A DNA stretch of 30,097 nucleotides from Qingrenia yutianensis (GCF_014385105.1 NZ_JACRTE010000019.1:1-30097), one strand, 5' to 3'; numbered from the stretch's first letter, positions 15,071-23,265 are shown. Made by a program: numbers and translations. Notes: generated by a model from the letters alone, not told the origin.

Positions 15071-17911
15071 TTAGTGAACAACATCGGCAAAGGCATATAA
15101 CATTTGTGCAAATTCTGCTTTGGTAACATTGTTGAATGGTTTGAAAGTGCCGTCTTCATATCCCCGTATTATACCTATGCTGCTTGCCCAGCTGACTGCT
15201 TCGACAGCCCAGTCGGAAACGGCATCCGCATCCGTATAAATGATTTGTGACGATGCCTCGCTATTGTCTGTACCAAGAAATTCTGCGCAACGGTATAGCA
15301 TAACAACCGCCTGTTCACGCGTTACATCATCCGAATATCCGAAAAGCGTGTCGTCATACCCGTAAATAATGCCGTTATCGTATGCCCAGTTGATATATAC
15401 TTTGTTATTCGCTGGAATATCGGTGAATTTCGCTTTTGATTCGACATTTTCACCGCGGCACAGTCCCGCAATTCCCGTTGCTATAATCCCTCTTGAGGCA
15501 TTTTGGTTTATACCGTACTCAACATCCGATAACCCATCCACATACGGCAGAGAAAAGAACACTGCGTTGTAATACCATTCATCATGCTTAACATCTTCAT
15601 AATCGAATCCGAATTCTTCGGTAATCTGTTCCGCAAGAATGATTGAACATTTTTCTTCAAAAACATTGTGAATACCGACTTCGGAAAGAGCTTCCTTGAA
15701 CGGAATATGATCGCCGAGCGCACAGAATTTTAAATATCGATCCTTTGCCACATCAAAATCGTCAATTCCGGACCAGATGTCAAGAGCCGCCATTGAACTT
15801 GTCGCATAACTTATGTAATAAAACGGTTGCGTGAATATATGCTGTGTCCGTACCCATCCGTATGCCATCTCATCATCCGTCATAAAGGTCATTCCGTAGC
15901 TTTCGCCTATTTTTCTGTATGTGCGGTTCAGTTCGTCAACACTCATATTCGGATTTTTGATTGCGGCAAGCTCAAACTCGTTTATAACGCATCCGTCAAT
16001 AACATTCCCAAGCAAATAATAAATTAAAGAAAGAGTATATGCGTTTTCGTCTTTGCCGTAAAAGCGGTTGTAATAGTTTGTCATAAGTGTTTCAAGACCG
16101 AGTGAATTAACCTCTGCGGTATCCATATTTGTTGCGTCAAACGTACCTATATTATTTTCCTGATTTACCGGATCATAAAGCATTGTGTTAAAATGCCCAA
16201 ATTCATGAATAACCGTGCCGAGTTGACCTGCATTATCCTCTGACGGGCTTGCAAACAAAAACGGAGTTCCCAGATTATAAAGATAAATCGTTGCCGCATA
16301 GGAAGGATATTTATCCTCCGAATAGGTAATGTCATACATATTCTTATCCAGCATATACATAAATGCGTCCGACATCTCACCGCTCACATCCGCAAAGCAG
16401 AATTTTAATTCCTCAAGGATTTCCTCATCCGTCATGGATAAATATCTTGTATCCAGATTGGCGATTGCATCGCCGACCTTTTCAAATAAGTGGACTATAT
16501 GTTTTTTAACATAACCGGAAAAGCTTTGTGCTTCGGCAACGGTATAATCTCTGGTGTAACCGATCTCATAGGCGTATTCGGCATAATTCTCATACACTGT
16601 TTCCCCGGCAATTTTATCTCTTACCTTTACTAATTTGGAATAGATTTCTCCCAAAATAATATTGTTTTTCTTGGTATATTCCAGATATTTATTTTCCAGC
16701 ATTTCAAGTTCCGCCTGCAGCGCGTCGGTATCGCCGCCGTTTTTCATTGCTTCATCCGCCGCATTCATCTTAGCTGTAATATCGCTTATATTAAGCTTCT
16801 CGCCGCTATCGGATATAACGGTATTATTGCCGTAGATATTTGCCGTAAAATCACTGATGAGCTTTTGCTCTTCTGCGACAAGCTCATAGTATTTATCTGA
16901 ACCGTTACTGTCGAGAAAAGCCTCAAATTCATCCTCGCTGCCGAAAAGCTTCGCCGGCACGGATCTGTATTTTCCTTCCGCAAGCTCGGTATACATACGG
17001 GTATAATTTTTTTCCGCTTCGCTTACGATATTGAAAGCTTTTTCCAGCTCAGCAATATTCTCCTCGGAATTGTGTTTCCACACGTCAATCTGTGCAAGAG
17101 CATACCTTGATACCGAATCCCAATACTGTTCCGATAAAGTTTCAAGCAAGCCCTTCATTGCTTTCGCGTTTTCCTCTGTATAGGGCTTTAAATTGATTTT
17201 AAGGATCTCAGATATATTTTTGTCAAACTCCGCCATGCCGAATCTTTCATATTTTATATCGTTAAAATTCGTCTGAGGCATGGAAAACTTCCCGAAATAT
17301 TTCTTTTCAGCCGGCTCTGCGCCGTATAAAGAGTAATATGTATCGTAAAAGCCGAGGCATGCGTCCATACCGGCATTTGTGCTTAATGCTTTTTCAAGCA
17401 CCGTCTGCCACGAGCCGTATTTTTCATAAAGCGAATCCGCCGTCGGACCATTTTCGTTTCCGTAGGTGTCAAGATTACTTTTCTTTACCCTCGCAAGACC
17501 CTCCGGATCTCCGTTATATGCCTCAAGTCGCAATTCATTTCTGCGCTTGCTGACCGTGCGTGCAATCTCCTCGGTGGTTTTGCCCTCCGCCGACAGTTTG
17601 TCAATCATTTTGTACAACTCTTCATTTTTGGCGTGGTACGCAGCACGTTGCTCCCTTGCTTCGGCAACCTGTTTCTCATCCGTCCAGTCAATCGCGTTTG
17701 CAAACTCGCCCAGCCGCACCGAATCGGGGTTCGGACGGTAGCCGTAAACCGCAGCCGGATCCTCAATAATATCCGCCGCAGTCTTCGGATTATCCATCGG
17801 ATTATGGATATATGCGCCCTCCGCCGCAAACGCAAGGTTTGACGGAACGAGTGAAAAGACCATAATCAGGGACAGTACGATTGCCAAAAGCTTTCTTTTT
17901 ACATGATACAT
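15071..17911 (-). CDS. Exported M3-family (oligoendopeptidase F-like) metallopeptidase with C-terminal SLH domains
   Basis: A 946-residue protein. A signal peptide (KRKLLAIVLSLIMVFSLVPS, cleavage near AFAA) is followed by a helical, charged region (about 80-560) as in M3 peptidases. The zinc site is HEFGH at about 569-573 (two fewer than in the longest frame), with the third ligand in TAEVNSLGLETLM about 30 residues on, and the substrate-region motif FYYISYATSSMAALDIW matching oligoendopeptidase F. The last 180 residues hold SLH repeats (INWAYDNGIIYGYDDTLFGY; SDWAVEAVSWASSIGIIRGY). I chose the ATG at 17911 because AAGGAGG is 7 bases before it; the ATG six bases earlier is too close. It is likely wall-bound and cuts peptides outside the cell, whereas M3 enzymes are mostly cytoplasmic. 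It has its own promoter and terminator. Confidence 0.88.
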   Translation of the reverse strand: MYHVKRKLLAIVLSLIMVFSLVPSNLAFAAEGAYIHNPMDNPKTAADIIEDPAAVYGYRPNPDSVRLGEFANAIDWTDEKQVAEAREQRAAYHAKNEELYKMIDKLSAEGKTTEEIARTVSKRRNELRLEAYNGDPEGLARVKKSNLDTYGNENGPTADSLYEKYGSWQTVLEKALSTNAGMDACLGFYDTYYSLYGAEPAEKKYFGKFSMPQTNFNDIKYERFGMAEFDKNISEILKINLKPYTEENAKAMKGLLETLSEQYWDSVSRYALAQIDVWKHNSEENIAELEKAFNIVSEAEKNYTRMYTELAEGKYRSVPAKLFGSEDEFEAFLDSNGSDKYYELVAEEQKLISDFTANIYGNNTVISDSGEKLNISDITAKMNAADEAMKNGGDTDALQAELEMLENKYLEYTKKNNIILGEIYSKLVKVRDKIAGETVYENYAEYAYEIGYTRDYTVAEAQSFSGYVKKHIVHLFEKVGDAIANLDTRYLSMTDEEILEELKFCFADVSGEMSDAFMYMLDKNMYDITYSEDKYPSYAATIYLYNLGTPFLFASPSEDNAGQLGTVIHEFGHFNTMLYDPVNQENNIGTFDATNMDTAEVNSLGLETLMTNYYNRFYGKDENAYTLSLIYYLLGNVIDGCVINEFELAAIKNPNMSVDELNRTYRKIGESYGMTFMTDDEMAYGWVRTQHIFTQPFYYISYATSSMAALDIWSGIDDFDVAKDRYLKFCALGDHIPFKEALSEVGIHNVFEEKCSIILAEQITEEFGFDYEDVKHDEWYYNAVFFSLPYVDGLSDVEYGINQNASRGIIATGIAGLCRGENVESKAKFTDIPANNKVYINWAYDNGIIYGYDDTLFGYSDDVTREQAVVMLYRCAEFLGTDNSEASSQIIYTDADAVSDWAVEAVSWASSIGIIRGYEDGTFKPFNNVTKAEFAQMLYAFADVVH

Positions 17912-17971
17912 CTTCATGCCTCCTTATATAATGGATTTTTGAAAGTATATACTATAAATATACTCAATTTT

Positions 17972-18000
17972 ATTATACCACATTTTTTTGACAATTCCAA
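17972..18000 (-). promoter_or_regulatory. Sigma-A promoter of the M3 peptidase gene
   Basis: TTGGAA (18000-17995), 17-bp spacer, TATAAT (17977-17972) with TGG before it; again ATGTGGTATAAT. Confidence 0.8.
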
Positions 18001-18079
18001 GGTGAAATTTCCGTGTCAGGCATTTTTCGTGTAGGTTTACAATAGATGTGTTACAGATTTTCATCATTATGCACTAAAT

Positions 18080-18141
18080 AAGACATAGCTTTTAGACCAA
18101 TGCTATTTTAATTTTTAACATTGGCCTGCTTTGCTATGCCT
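18080..18141. repeat. Long imperfect hairpin downstream of the middle module
   Basis: AGACATAGC...AGACCAATG (18080-18102) pairs with CATTGGCCTGC...GCTATGCCT (18119-18141). TTTTT follows on the plus strand only, so for leftward transcripts it is at best a weak terminator. 18001-18204 holds no gene that I can support. Confidence 0.55.
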
Positions 18142-18204
18142 TTTTGCACAAAAAAGTTTTGAATTTTTTTATTATGCAGCTATGCAGCGTTTTTTGTTTC
18201 GAAT

Positions 18205-19374
18205 TTATGAAAAACCCACTTTGCCTGCAACATAATTCTGATTATGTGAAAATGCCTTTACCGCATCAATATAACCGGCTTTATGTAATTCATCCCGGCT
18301 ATAAATCGGCGGAAGTATTTCCGCACCGTTAAAGTCGTAAACACCATAGACTGTTTCACCCCACGAGCCATACTCGGCGGGTTTTGTTACATCATAGGTT
18401 ATAATATACTTTCCGTCCTCTGTAATGCTAAGAAAATATCCCGCATTTCTCGGAAGTTCAAGCATTTTATTTCCGCTCGGAAGTTCGTAAAGCTCTGTAT
18501 GTGCTTCTGTTTGCGGTGCGTCGCTGCCGAATACGGCAATCACAGTCTTTTTGTTATGTTCAAAGAAGTTCCAACTGCTGTAACCGTAATCAATGCGGTA
18601 ATCATATGTTGTCCAGTACATCGGAAGCATAAAAATCACATTGCCGTCTTTGTCCTCAATCCACATCTGCATTAAATTAAAATAACAGGATAGTTCCGAA
18701 TTGATTTCGCTGTGATGTGCAATGCAATTGATAAGCCGCATTGCGATTGCAGCCGCCTGTTCCTTTGAAAGCGTTTCTGAAGGTGAAAAATGATTTTCAC
18801 CCGTTCCGTTCATAATTCCCATTCCGCAGACGGATTTTATTGCGTCCGATGATTCATCTGTCAAAGAATAAGTATCATTAAAAGGCAATTTATACGGCAG
18901 CTTTTTCAAATTGCAATATTGGGCAGCGCGGCTTATAATGAGAGCTGTTTCCTCTCTTGTCAGATAATCCGACGGGCAAAAGGTTTTTTCGGTTTTGCCC
19001 TTGATTATTCCGCTTTCATACAGAGCTAAAATATACTCGCTGTTTGTATCTTCAAACGGTGATGTCTTTCCCGAAAATTTGGGATAAATCGGCGTTGATT
19101 TTCCGATTTCATCCGAAATATTTGTAACACCGTTCATATAACCGACCGTATTGTATACAAGCCCACAAAATTCTTGCCGTGTAACAGACGCTGTAAAATC
19201 GCCGCCGTACATTTCCTGCGGCATTATGTTATACAGAGGTGATTCTGCGTCTTTAATGTAGTAATATGCCCATTCGGAACATTTTTCATCAGAGTATGCT
19301 TGCTCTGCAAATGTTGCCGGAGCACACGAAACACATATTATAAATACCGATATGATAAAAAGCAGCTTTCGCAT
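18205..19374 (-). CDS. Exported SLH-domain protein, paralogue 2 (last gene of middle BlaI module)
   Basis: A 389-residue twin of the 13647-14771 protein with the same three SLH repeats and WG-like C-terminal domain. It differs in the signal peptide (MRKLLFIISVFIICVSCAPA; the Cys near SCAP is no clear lipobox) and in the last 16 residues (AVKAFSHNQNYVAGKV instead of a short YDNK end), which read past the end of the duplicated block into unrelated sequence. It begins 19 bases after the 55-residue gene, with GGGGGTG upstream, so it should be transcribed from the BlaI-controlled promoter at 23107-23135, unlike its twin. Role: wall-bound surface protein; ligand unknown. Confidence 0.88.
   Translation of the reverse strand: MRKLLFIISVFIICVSCAPATFAEQAYSDEKCSEWAYYYIKDAESPLYNIMPQEMYGGDFTASVTRQEFCGLVYNTVGYMNGVTNISDEIGKSTPIYPKFSGKTSPFEDTNSEYILALYESGIIKGKTEKTFCPSDYLTREETALIISRAAQYCNLKKLPYKLPFNDTYSLTDESSDAIKSVCGMGIMNGTGENHFSPSETLSKEQAAAIAMRLINCIAHHSEINSELSCYFNLMQMWIEDKDGNVIFMLPMYWTTYDYRIDYGYSSWNFFEHNKKTVIAVFGSDAPQTEAHTELYELPSGNKMLELPRNAGYFLSITEDGKYIITYDVTKPAEYGSWGETVYGVYDFNGAEILPPIYSRDELHKAGYIDAVKAFSHNQNYVAGKVGFS
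18265..19313 (-). repeat. 1049-bp duplicated block, copy 2 (with 13662-14710)
   Basis: Same length as copy 1 with only substitutions between them. The flanks share no visible similarity. Confidence 0.9.
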
Positions 19375-19393
19375 CTCGTTCTCACCCCCCGTT

Positions 19394-19561
19394 TTATCCT
19401 ATCCTATAGCCTTTTGAAACAAGCTCGCATACCTTTTTCATACCAACCTCACGGCTTTCAAAGAATATTTCTTTTCCGCCGTGAGATTTTTTAACGGTTA
19501 TAATTTTTTCACTTTGGTTAATCCATATTGACCAAGCCTGTTTAATCTCGTTTGTTGTCAT
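19394..19561 (-). CDS. Small 55-residue cytoplasmic protein of unknown function
   Basis: An ATG frame of 56 codons (begins MTTNEIKQAWSIWINQSEKI, ends CELVSKGYRIG, stop TAA). It is basic, has no signal peptide or membrane segment, and has the look of a small alpha/beta fold (KIITVKKSHGGKEIFFESRE). GAGGAA lies 11-13 bases before the start, a little far. It fits tightly between two SLH genes in the same direction: 15 bases after the first and 19 before the second. That spacing and the lack of frame breaks make it a likely real gene of the middle module. No family recognised. Confidence 0.65.
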   Translation of the reverse strand: MTTNEIKQAWSIWINQSEKIITVKKSHGGKEIFFESREVGMKKVCELVSKGYRIG

Positions 19562-19576
19562 AGCAAATAAAATTCC

Positions 19577-20647
19577 TCAATCCGCTGTTGATGTCATTCT
19601 GTCGAGCATAGTAATAAGCTCTGCTCTTGTTACGCTGTCATACGGTCTGAAATATCCGTCAGTATCGCCTTGCATAATGCCAAGTTTGTTTGCAAGGTAG
19701 GTATATTCAAACATTCTTGTTACATTTTCGGGAATTGTGCCGTGCATTGCGTAAAGATTTTCATAATCATCATCTTTGAACGCAGCCGTCACATTGGCTT
19801 GTATATCCTGTATTGACGGAAGCTCCGTATTTATTTGTTCTTTATCCTTTTTAATTTCAACCAACGCTTCCGCAACGTGTATACGCATAGCCGGTGTTTC
19901 GGGCAAATAATAGTTTAAGCCTTTTTCGGTCACTTCTTGATATGGAGTATTTGTTTCGTAAGATACGGGAAGCGGATAAACAGGAATATATTTCGCGCAG
20001 CGCTCCAAATACGAATAATACCAATTTTCCGATTTAACATCTTCATAGCCGAGCGGGCTTCTTTCTTGCAGGTAAAATGCCAATGTAAGTATTTTTGCAA
20101 GCTCTGCACGAGTTATGGGATTATCGGGCTTGAAAGTTCCGTCAGGATAACCGGATATAACGCCTTTGTCTTTCCATTTTTCTATTGTATCTTTTGCCCA
20201 GTGATTTTTAATATCATTGAAATCCGTGTCGTTACTGCTGTTAATCAGCGACATAACCGCTGACGGATTTTCTGTCGTATAGAGTGCATACGGCATTCTG
20301 CTCATTAAAGCGCTGTATCGGTCAACACCGCCGCTTTGTCCTATAAACGCGTACGAAATACTTCCGTCTGTTTTTTCGACTGTTATGTATGTACCCTCAA
20401 GTGTTATTAACTCTGGCTCAAAAGCCGAGGTGAGCATAAGGCTGTCGCTTATATCATAAAAAGCGTTTTTATCAACATAATCTGTTTTAGCGTTAATTGT
20501 TATAGCAACACTTTTGACATCTTCACGGCTCGCACCCAAAAACTGTGTCAGCGTGATTGTTCCTCCGACTGTTTCGGTTTCTGCTGCAAATGTAACCGAA
20601 GTACACAACATCATTATACATAGCAGGCTGAATATTATTTTTTTCAT
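19577..20647 (-). CDS. Exported SLH-domain protein (middle module)
   Basis: A 356-residue protein with signal peptide MKKIIFSLLCIMMLCTSVTF (cleavage after FAA). An unrecognised N-terminal region of about 120 residues is followed by a clear SLH repeat (FNDIKNHWAKDTIEKWKDKG, then YPDGTFKPDNPITRAELAKI; about 142-195), a weaker one (YEDVKSENWYYSYLERCAKY), and a third at the C-terminus (ANKLGIMQGDTDGYFRPYDS, TRAELITMLDRM). Wall anchoring through SLH is expected. ATG is supported by GGAGGT 8 bases upstream, and that site overlaps the stop of the sensor gene 17 bases before. It is not a close copy of the other SLH proteins here. Confidence 0.9.
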   Translation of the reverse strand: MKKIIFSLLCIMMLCTSVTFAAETETVGGTITLTQFLGASREDVKSVAITINAKTDYVDKNAFYDISDSLMLTSAFEPELITLEGTYITVEKTDGSISYAFIGQSGGVDRYSALMSRMPYALYTTENPSAVMSLINSSNDTDFNDIKNHWAKDTIEKWKDKGVISGYPDGTFKPDNPITRAELAKILTLAFYLQERSPLGYEDVKSENWYYSYLERCAKYIPVYPLPVSYETNTPYQEVTEKGLNYYLPETPAMRIHVAEALVEIKKDKEQINTELPSIQDIQANVTAAFKDDDYENLYAMHGTIPENVTRMFEYTYLANKLGIMQGDTDGYFRPYDSVTRAELITMLDRMTSTAD

Positions 20648-20663
20648 CTCGAAAAACCTCCTC

Positions 20664-21821
20664 TTATTGAATTGTTACATACTCTTGCCAACGGCAAAGT
20701 AAATTGTTGTTTTTATCAAGCACGCCTATACATATTCTGTATTTTTCATTGGAATTAAATGCAGTATTCCCGTCAAACATCTTATATTGTTTTATAATTG
20801 TATGTCTGTTTAACGACGCAGGTTCTCCTTGTATGGTTACAGTATTATTTTTATTGTCTAAAATTGTTACATTGACATATTCGGCATTCTCTAAATTAAT
20901 ATCCGTATTAATAATAATTTCTTCCGGCACAGCCTTTTCCACGCTTATTTTAACATCGCTGTTTTCAATGTTTCTGTAATCTCGCTCAAAATCCGTAAAG
21001 TACATACACCAACCGCAGTTAAAAAAATCTTCCGCTTTATCTCCGATAGTCCCGATGATATTCAAACTGTCTGCCGATGCGTCAATAGCATCGAAGTTAT
21101 CATTTCTTTGTATATCATAGGGGTTAATTTCATCGGTTAAACAAAGATTAAGACGTATCGCACATATGTTCTTTTGTTCATCTATGCCAAATTCAACACG
21201 AACACATTTCCTTTTTCCGCTTTCGCTGTCAAGCATACCGTTTTCGACAAACGGTTTTGCATATTCCAAAAGTCCGCCGTTTTCGGCTGCTTCTATAAAA
21301 CGATAGCTGCTTGAGTACGGATAGTTAAGACTTGAAGTTGCTCCGCCGCTTATTAAATTTCTGTTGCTGTCAAAGGACGCCGCACGATTTATGCCTCCGC
21401 CGCTAATCGAATAGAGCCTTGTCGTTCCGTTTCCGCCTGATAATTCGGCTATAGTACATAACGAAACATAACCGCTCGTTTTGCGCCGCATTTGATAATT
21501 TCTTATTGTAACCGATACATTTCCGTCATCTCCGGCAACGTCTTCATTTACCCAATAGGGAACATTCTTTCCCGAAGTATTTGCCGTGAAGCTCACACTG
21601 CCGAGAAAATAAATCTCGTTTTTATTCCAATACTCCAAGCCGTCGGAGCCGACAGCCGCCATAACGATGGTTGCGCCGAGCATTGTTACGGCAACGGCGC
21701 AGGACATAACGAGAGCCATAATTTTTGAAATCCGACCGCTTTTTCTGCGGATTTTTGTGAACCTGTTCTGCAAGGTCTTTTTATTTGCACTCATTTTTGT
21801 TGTGTATAAATTTTCAAGCAT
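20664..21821 (-). CDS. Separately encoded sensor half of an M56/BlaR1-like protein
   Basis: A 385-residue protein. Residues 1-33 (TTKMSANKKTLQNRFTKIRR) match the cytoplasmic linker that in the other two M56 proteins of the window follows the peptidase domain (compare TTQMASSKKFLKRRFAMIK). One membrane segment follows (about 34-56, IMALVMSCAVAVTMLGATIV), then a 330-residue extracellular domain of unknown family. It begins 4 bases after the stop of the peptidase gene, in the +1 frame relative to it, with its own ribosome site (AAGGAG, 8 bases before ATG, overlapping the peptidase stop). So the M56 protein is split into two polypeptides here. This may be a fixed split or the result of a one-base indel. 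Confidence 0.8.
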   Translation of the reverse strand: MLENLYTTKMSANKKTLQNRFTKIRRKSGRISKIMALVMSCAVAVTMLGATIVMAAVGSDGLEYWNKNEIYFLGSVSFTANTSGKNVPYWVNEDVAGDDGNVSVTIRNYQMRRKTSGYVSLCTIAELSGGNGTTRLYSISGGGINRAASFDSNRNLISGGATSSLNYPYSSSYRFIEAAENGGLLEYAKPFVENGMLDSESGKRKCVRVEFGIDEQKNICAIRLNLCLTDEINPYDIQRNDNFDAIDASADSLNIIGTIGDKAEDFFNCGWCMYFTDFERDYRNIENSDVKISVEKAVPEEIIINTDINLENAEYVNVTILDNKNNTVTIQGEPASLNRHTIIKQYKMFDGNTAFNSNEKYRICIGVLDKNNNLLCRWQEYVTIQ

Positions 21822-21825
21822 TTTT

Positions 21826-22671
21826 TTAGCTCCTTTCTTCGACTAAATTAAGAATTGTCTGCATATACAACTTTTGTTCATCTTCGGACATATTTTTTGT
21901 TACCGCCATATCGCACGATACCTCGCACGCTTCGCTCAAAGCAGCACAGGCAAGATAGCAAAGAGGATTAAACCAGTGAACGGCATTTACCAAAATTGCA
22001 AACCATTTCACAAGCAAATCCTTTCGCTTATAATGCGTCAGTTCGTGCAAAAGTACCATACGCATATTGTTGTCGGGAATTTCCCGACAGGGAATATATA
22101 CGGTCGGAAACAATATCCCCACAAGCATAGGCGAGCCTATATCCGATGACGCTTTCAGTCTGATACGCCTTTTAATTTTAAGCTCCTTTTTTACTTCCGA
22201 AAATATCTTGTTGTCGGAAATTTTAACTGCATTTTTGTTTTTATGGCACAAAAACCTAAAATAGCTTATAATGACAACAAGCGAAAATATGAGAACGCCT
22301 GTGCCCCATATATATGCGATAAGGTCAAAGAGCCGTATTTGAATTTTGGACGATAGATTAACCTCTCGATATTCAATCGGTGTGTCATAGGTTACAACCG
22401 TATCGGGATTGATTTCCTCCTGCGGCTGTGTTTCAGTCTGCACCGTTTGATTTTGCGGCACTATTGAAAGTTTTTGAGCCTCTTTTTTCGGTATCAGCTT
22501 GTATGCCGGTAATACCATAGAAATCAGCAGGGCAACCCATACGCAGTATTGCCACCTCGCCGGCAACCTTTTTGCGGTAATGGGCTTTAAGAGTAAAAGC
22601 AGCGCCGTTATCCCGAACCCGAACAGGCTTAATATAAGCACTGTTTTGAAAATGTCGTACAAATTTATCAC
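21826..22671 (-). CDS. M56-family membrane metallopeptidase, short (peptidase half only)
   Basis: A 281-residue BlaR1-like peptidase: membrane segments at about residues 8-28, 40-58 and 115-137, zinc motif HELTH at 209-213, and E-V-S-C-D at 250-254. It ends at LNLVEERS, exactly where its relatives continue through a linker to a fourth membrane segment and the ectodomain. That missing part is the next gene (20664-21821) in another frame. GTG start at 22671 overlaps the repressor's TGA by 4 bases (GTGA) with no good ribosome site of its own, so it depends on coupling. Expected role: signal-triggered inactivation of the BlaI repressor, but only with the sensor half bound in trans. Confidence 0.87.
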   Translation of the reverse strand: MINLYDIFKTVLILSLFGFGITALLLLLKPITAKRLPARWQYCVWVALLISMVLPAYKLIPKKEAQKLSIVPQNQTVQTETQPQEEINPDTVVTYDTPIEYREVNLSSKIQIRLFDLIAYIWGTGVLIFSLVVIISYFRFLCHKNKNAVKISDNKIFSEVKKELKIKRRIRLKASSDIGSPMLVGILFPTVYIPCREIPDNNMRMVLLHELTHYKRKDLLVKWFAILVNAVHWFNPLCYLACAALSEACEVSCDMAVTKNMSEDEQKLYMQTILNLVEERS

Positions 22672-23039
22672 TCCAAATCAAACATACTTTTAAGCTCCGA
22701 CATATCCTCTTTGGAAAGCTTTTTGTTCTCATAGAGTGCCGCAACAAGATTTTTAACCGAGCCTTTATATATCTTCGATAAAAAGCTCTCGGTTTCGCTC
22801 ATATCATAATCATTTTGTTTCAAAATCGGATAATATAAATTTGTGTTTCCCTTTTTTTCACAAGATACAACATTCTTTTTTAGTAATCTCTGCAAAAATG
22901 TAGAAACGGTAGACGGCGTCCAGTCGTTTCCGTCAAGAGCCCTGACAACATCTGATACCGTCATTTTCTTTTCCGAGTTCCACAAAATTTTCATAATACT
23001 GTATTCCGAATCGGTAATTGTGTGTTTTGCATTTGACAT
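22668..23039 (-). CDS. BlaI/MecI-family transcriptional repressor (module 2)
   Basis: A 123-residue winged-helix repressor (ITDSEYSIMKILWNSEKKMT; WTPSTVSTFLQRLLKKNVVS). The region corresponding to the cleavage site reads NLVAALYENKKLS. The ATG at 23039 has AAGGGGG 8 bases before it; the longer frame to 23135 runs back across the promoter and is not used. It heads a six-gene leftward run (repressor, peptidase, sensor, SLH, 55-residue protein, SLH) with gaps of at most 19 bases. It probably represses this operon through the dyads at 23078-23135. Confidence 0.92.
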   Translation of the reverse strand: MSNAKHTITDSEYSIMKILWNSEKKMTVSDVVRALDGNDWTPSTVSTFLQRLLKKNVVSCEKKGNTNLYYPILKQNDYDMSETESFLSKIYKGSVKNLVAALYENKKLSKEDMSELKSMFDLE

Positions 23040-23077
23040 ATAAAATGCCCCCTTATGCGTCATAAGATTTTTGTTAA

Positions 23078-23135
23078 GTGTAATTACACTCGTAGCTACT
23101 GTAATCAGCATAGCATAGTCAGCTACATTTGTCAA
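23078..23135 (-). promoter_or_regulatory. Promoter and candidate BlaI operators of module 2
   Basis: TTGACA (23135-23130), 17-bp spacer, TATGCT (23112-23107). A perfect 12-bp palindrome GTGTAATTACAC (23078-23089) and GTAGCTAC (23092-23099) lie downstream of the -10; a half-site GCTACATTTGT overlaps the -35. Dyads with TACA/TGTA half-sites are typical for BlaI/MecI. Confidence 0.65.
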
Positions 23136-23209
23136 TCCTTTTTAATGAATTTATAAATTTTAACTAAGTCTTGACACATAAAACTGTTCGGAATATATAA
23201 ACACATTAC
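23130..23209. repeat. Upstream block shared by the three BlaI promoters, copy 2
   Basis: Nearly identical to copies at 13368-13444 and 26051-26130. With copy 3 the likeness extends further, to about 23259 (ACACATTACCCATATCAAAA and the TCTTGACTTGAT arm). Confidence 0.85.
23171..23199 (+). promoter_or_regulatory. Predicted divergent promoter, copy 2
   Basis: TTGACA (23171-23176), 17-bp spacer, TATATA (23194-23199), facing right. A hairpin with T-tract follows within 70 bases. Confidence 0.5.
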
Positions 23210-23265
23210 CCATATCAAAACAAGATTTTCAACTTCTCGCACCCAAGTCTTGACTTGATGTTTTT
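23206..23265 (+). ncRNA. Candidate short divergent transcript
   Basis: From the predicted start after the TATATA box, about 60 bases lead to a hairpin ATATCAAAACAAG (23212-23224) / CTTGACTTGAT (23249-23259) and then GTTTTT. Promoter, hairpin and T-tract in this order suggest a tiny RNA. Nothing proves it is made; a second terminator at 23319-23362 would catch read-through. Confidence 0.3.

Noticed and set aside
21815..21840. Programmed frameshift between the two M56 halves
   Set aside because: The A7 run lies after the stop codon, and the AGGAG element overlaps the last sense codon and is too close for the prfB-type +1 shift; the AAGGAG-ATG arrangement supports separate initiation.
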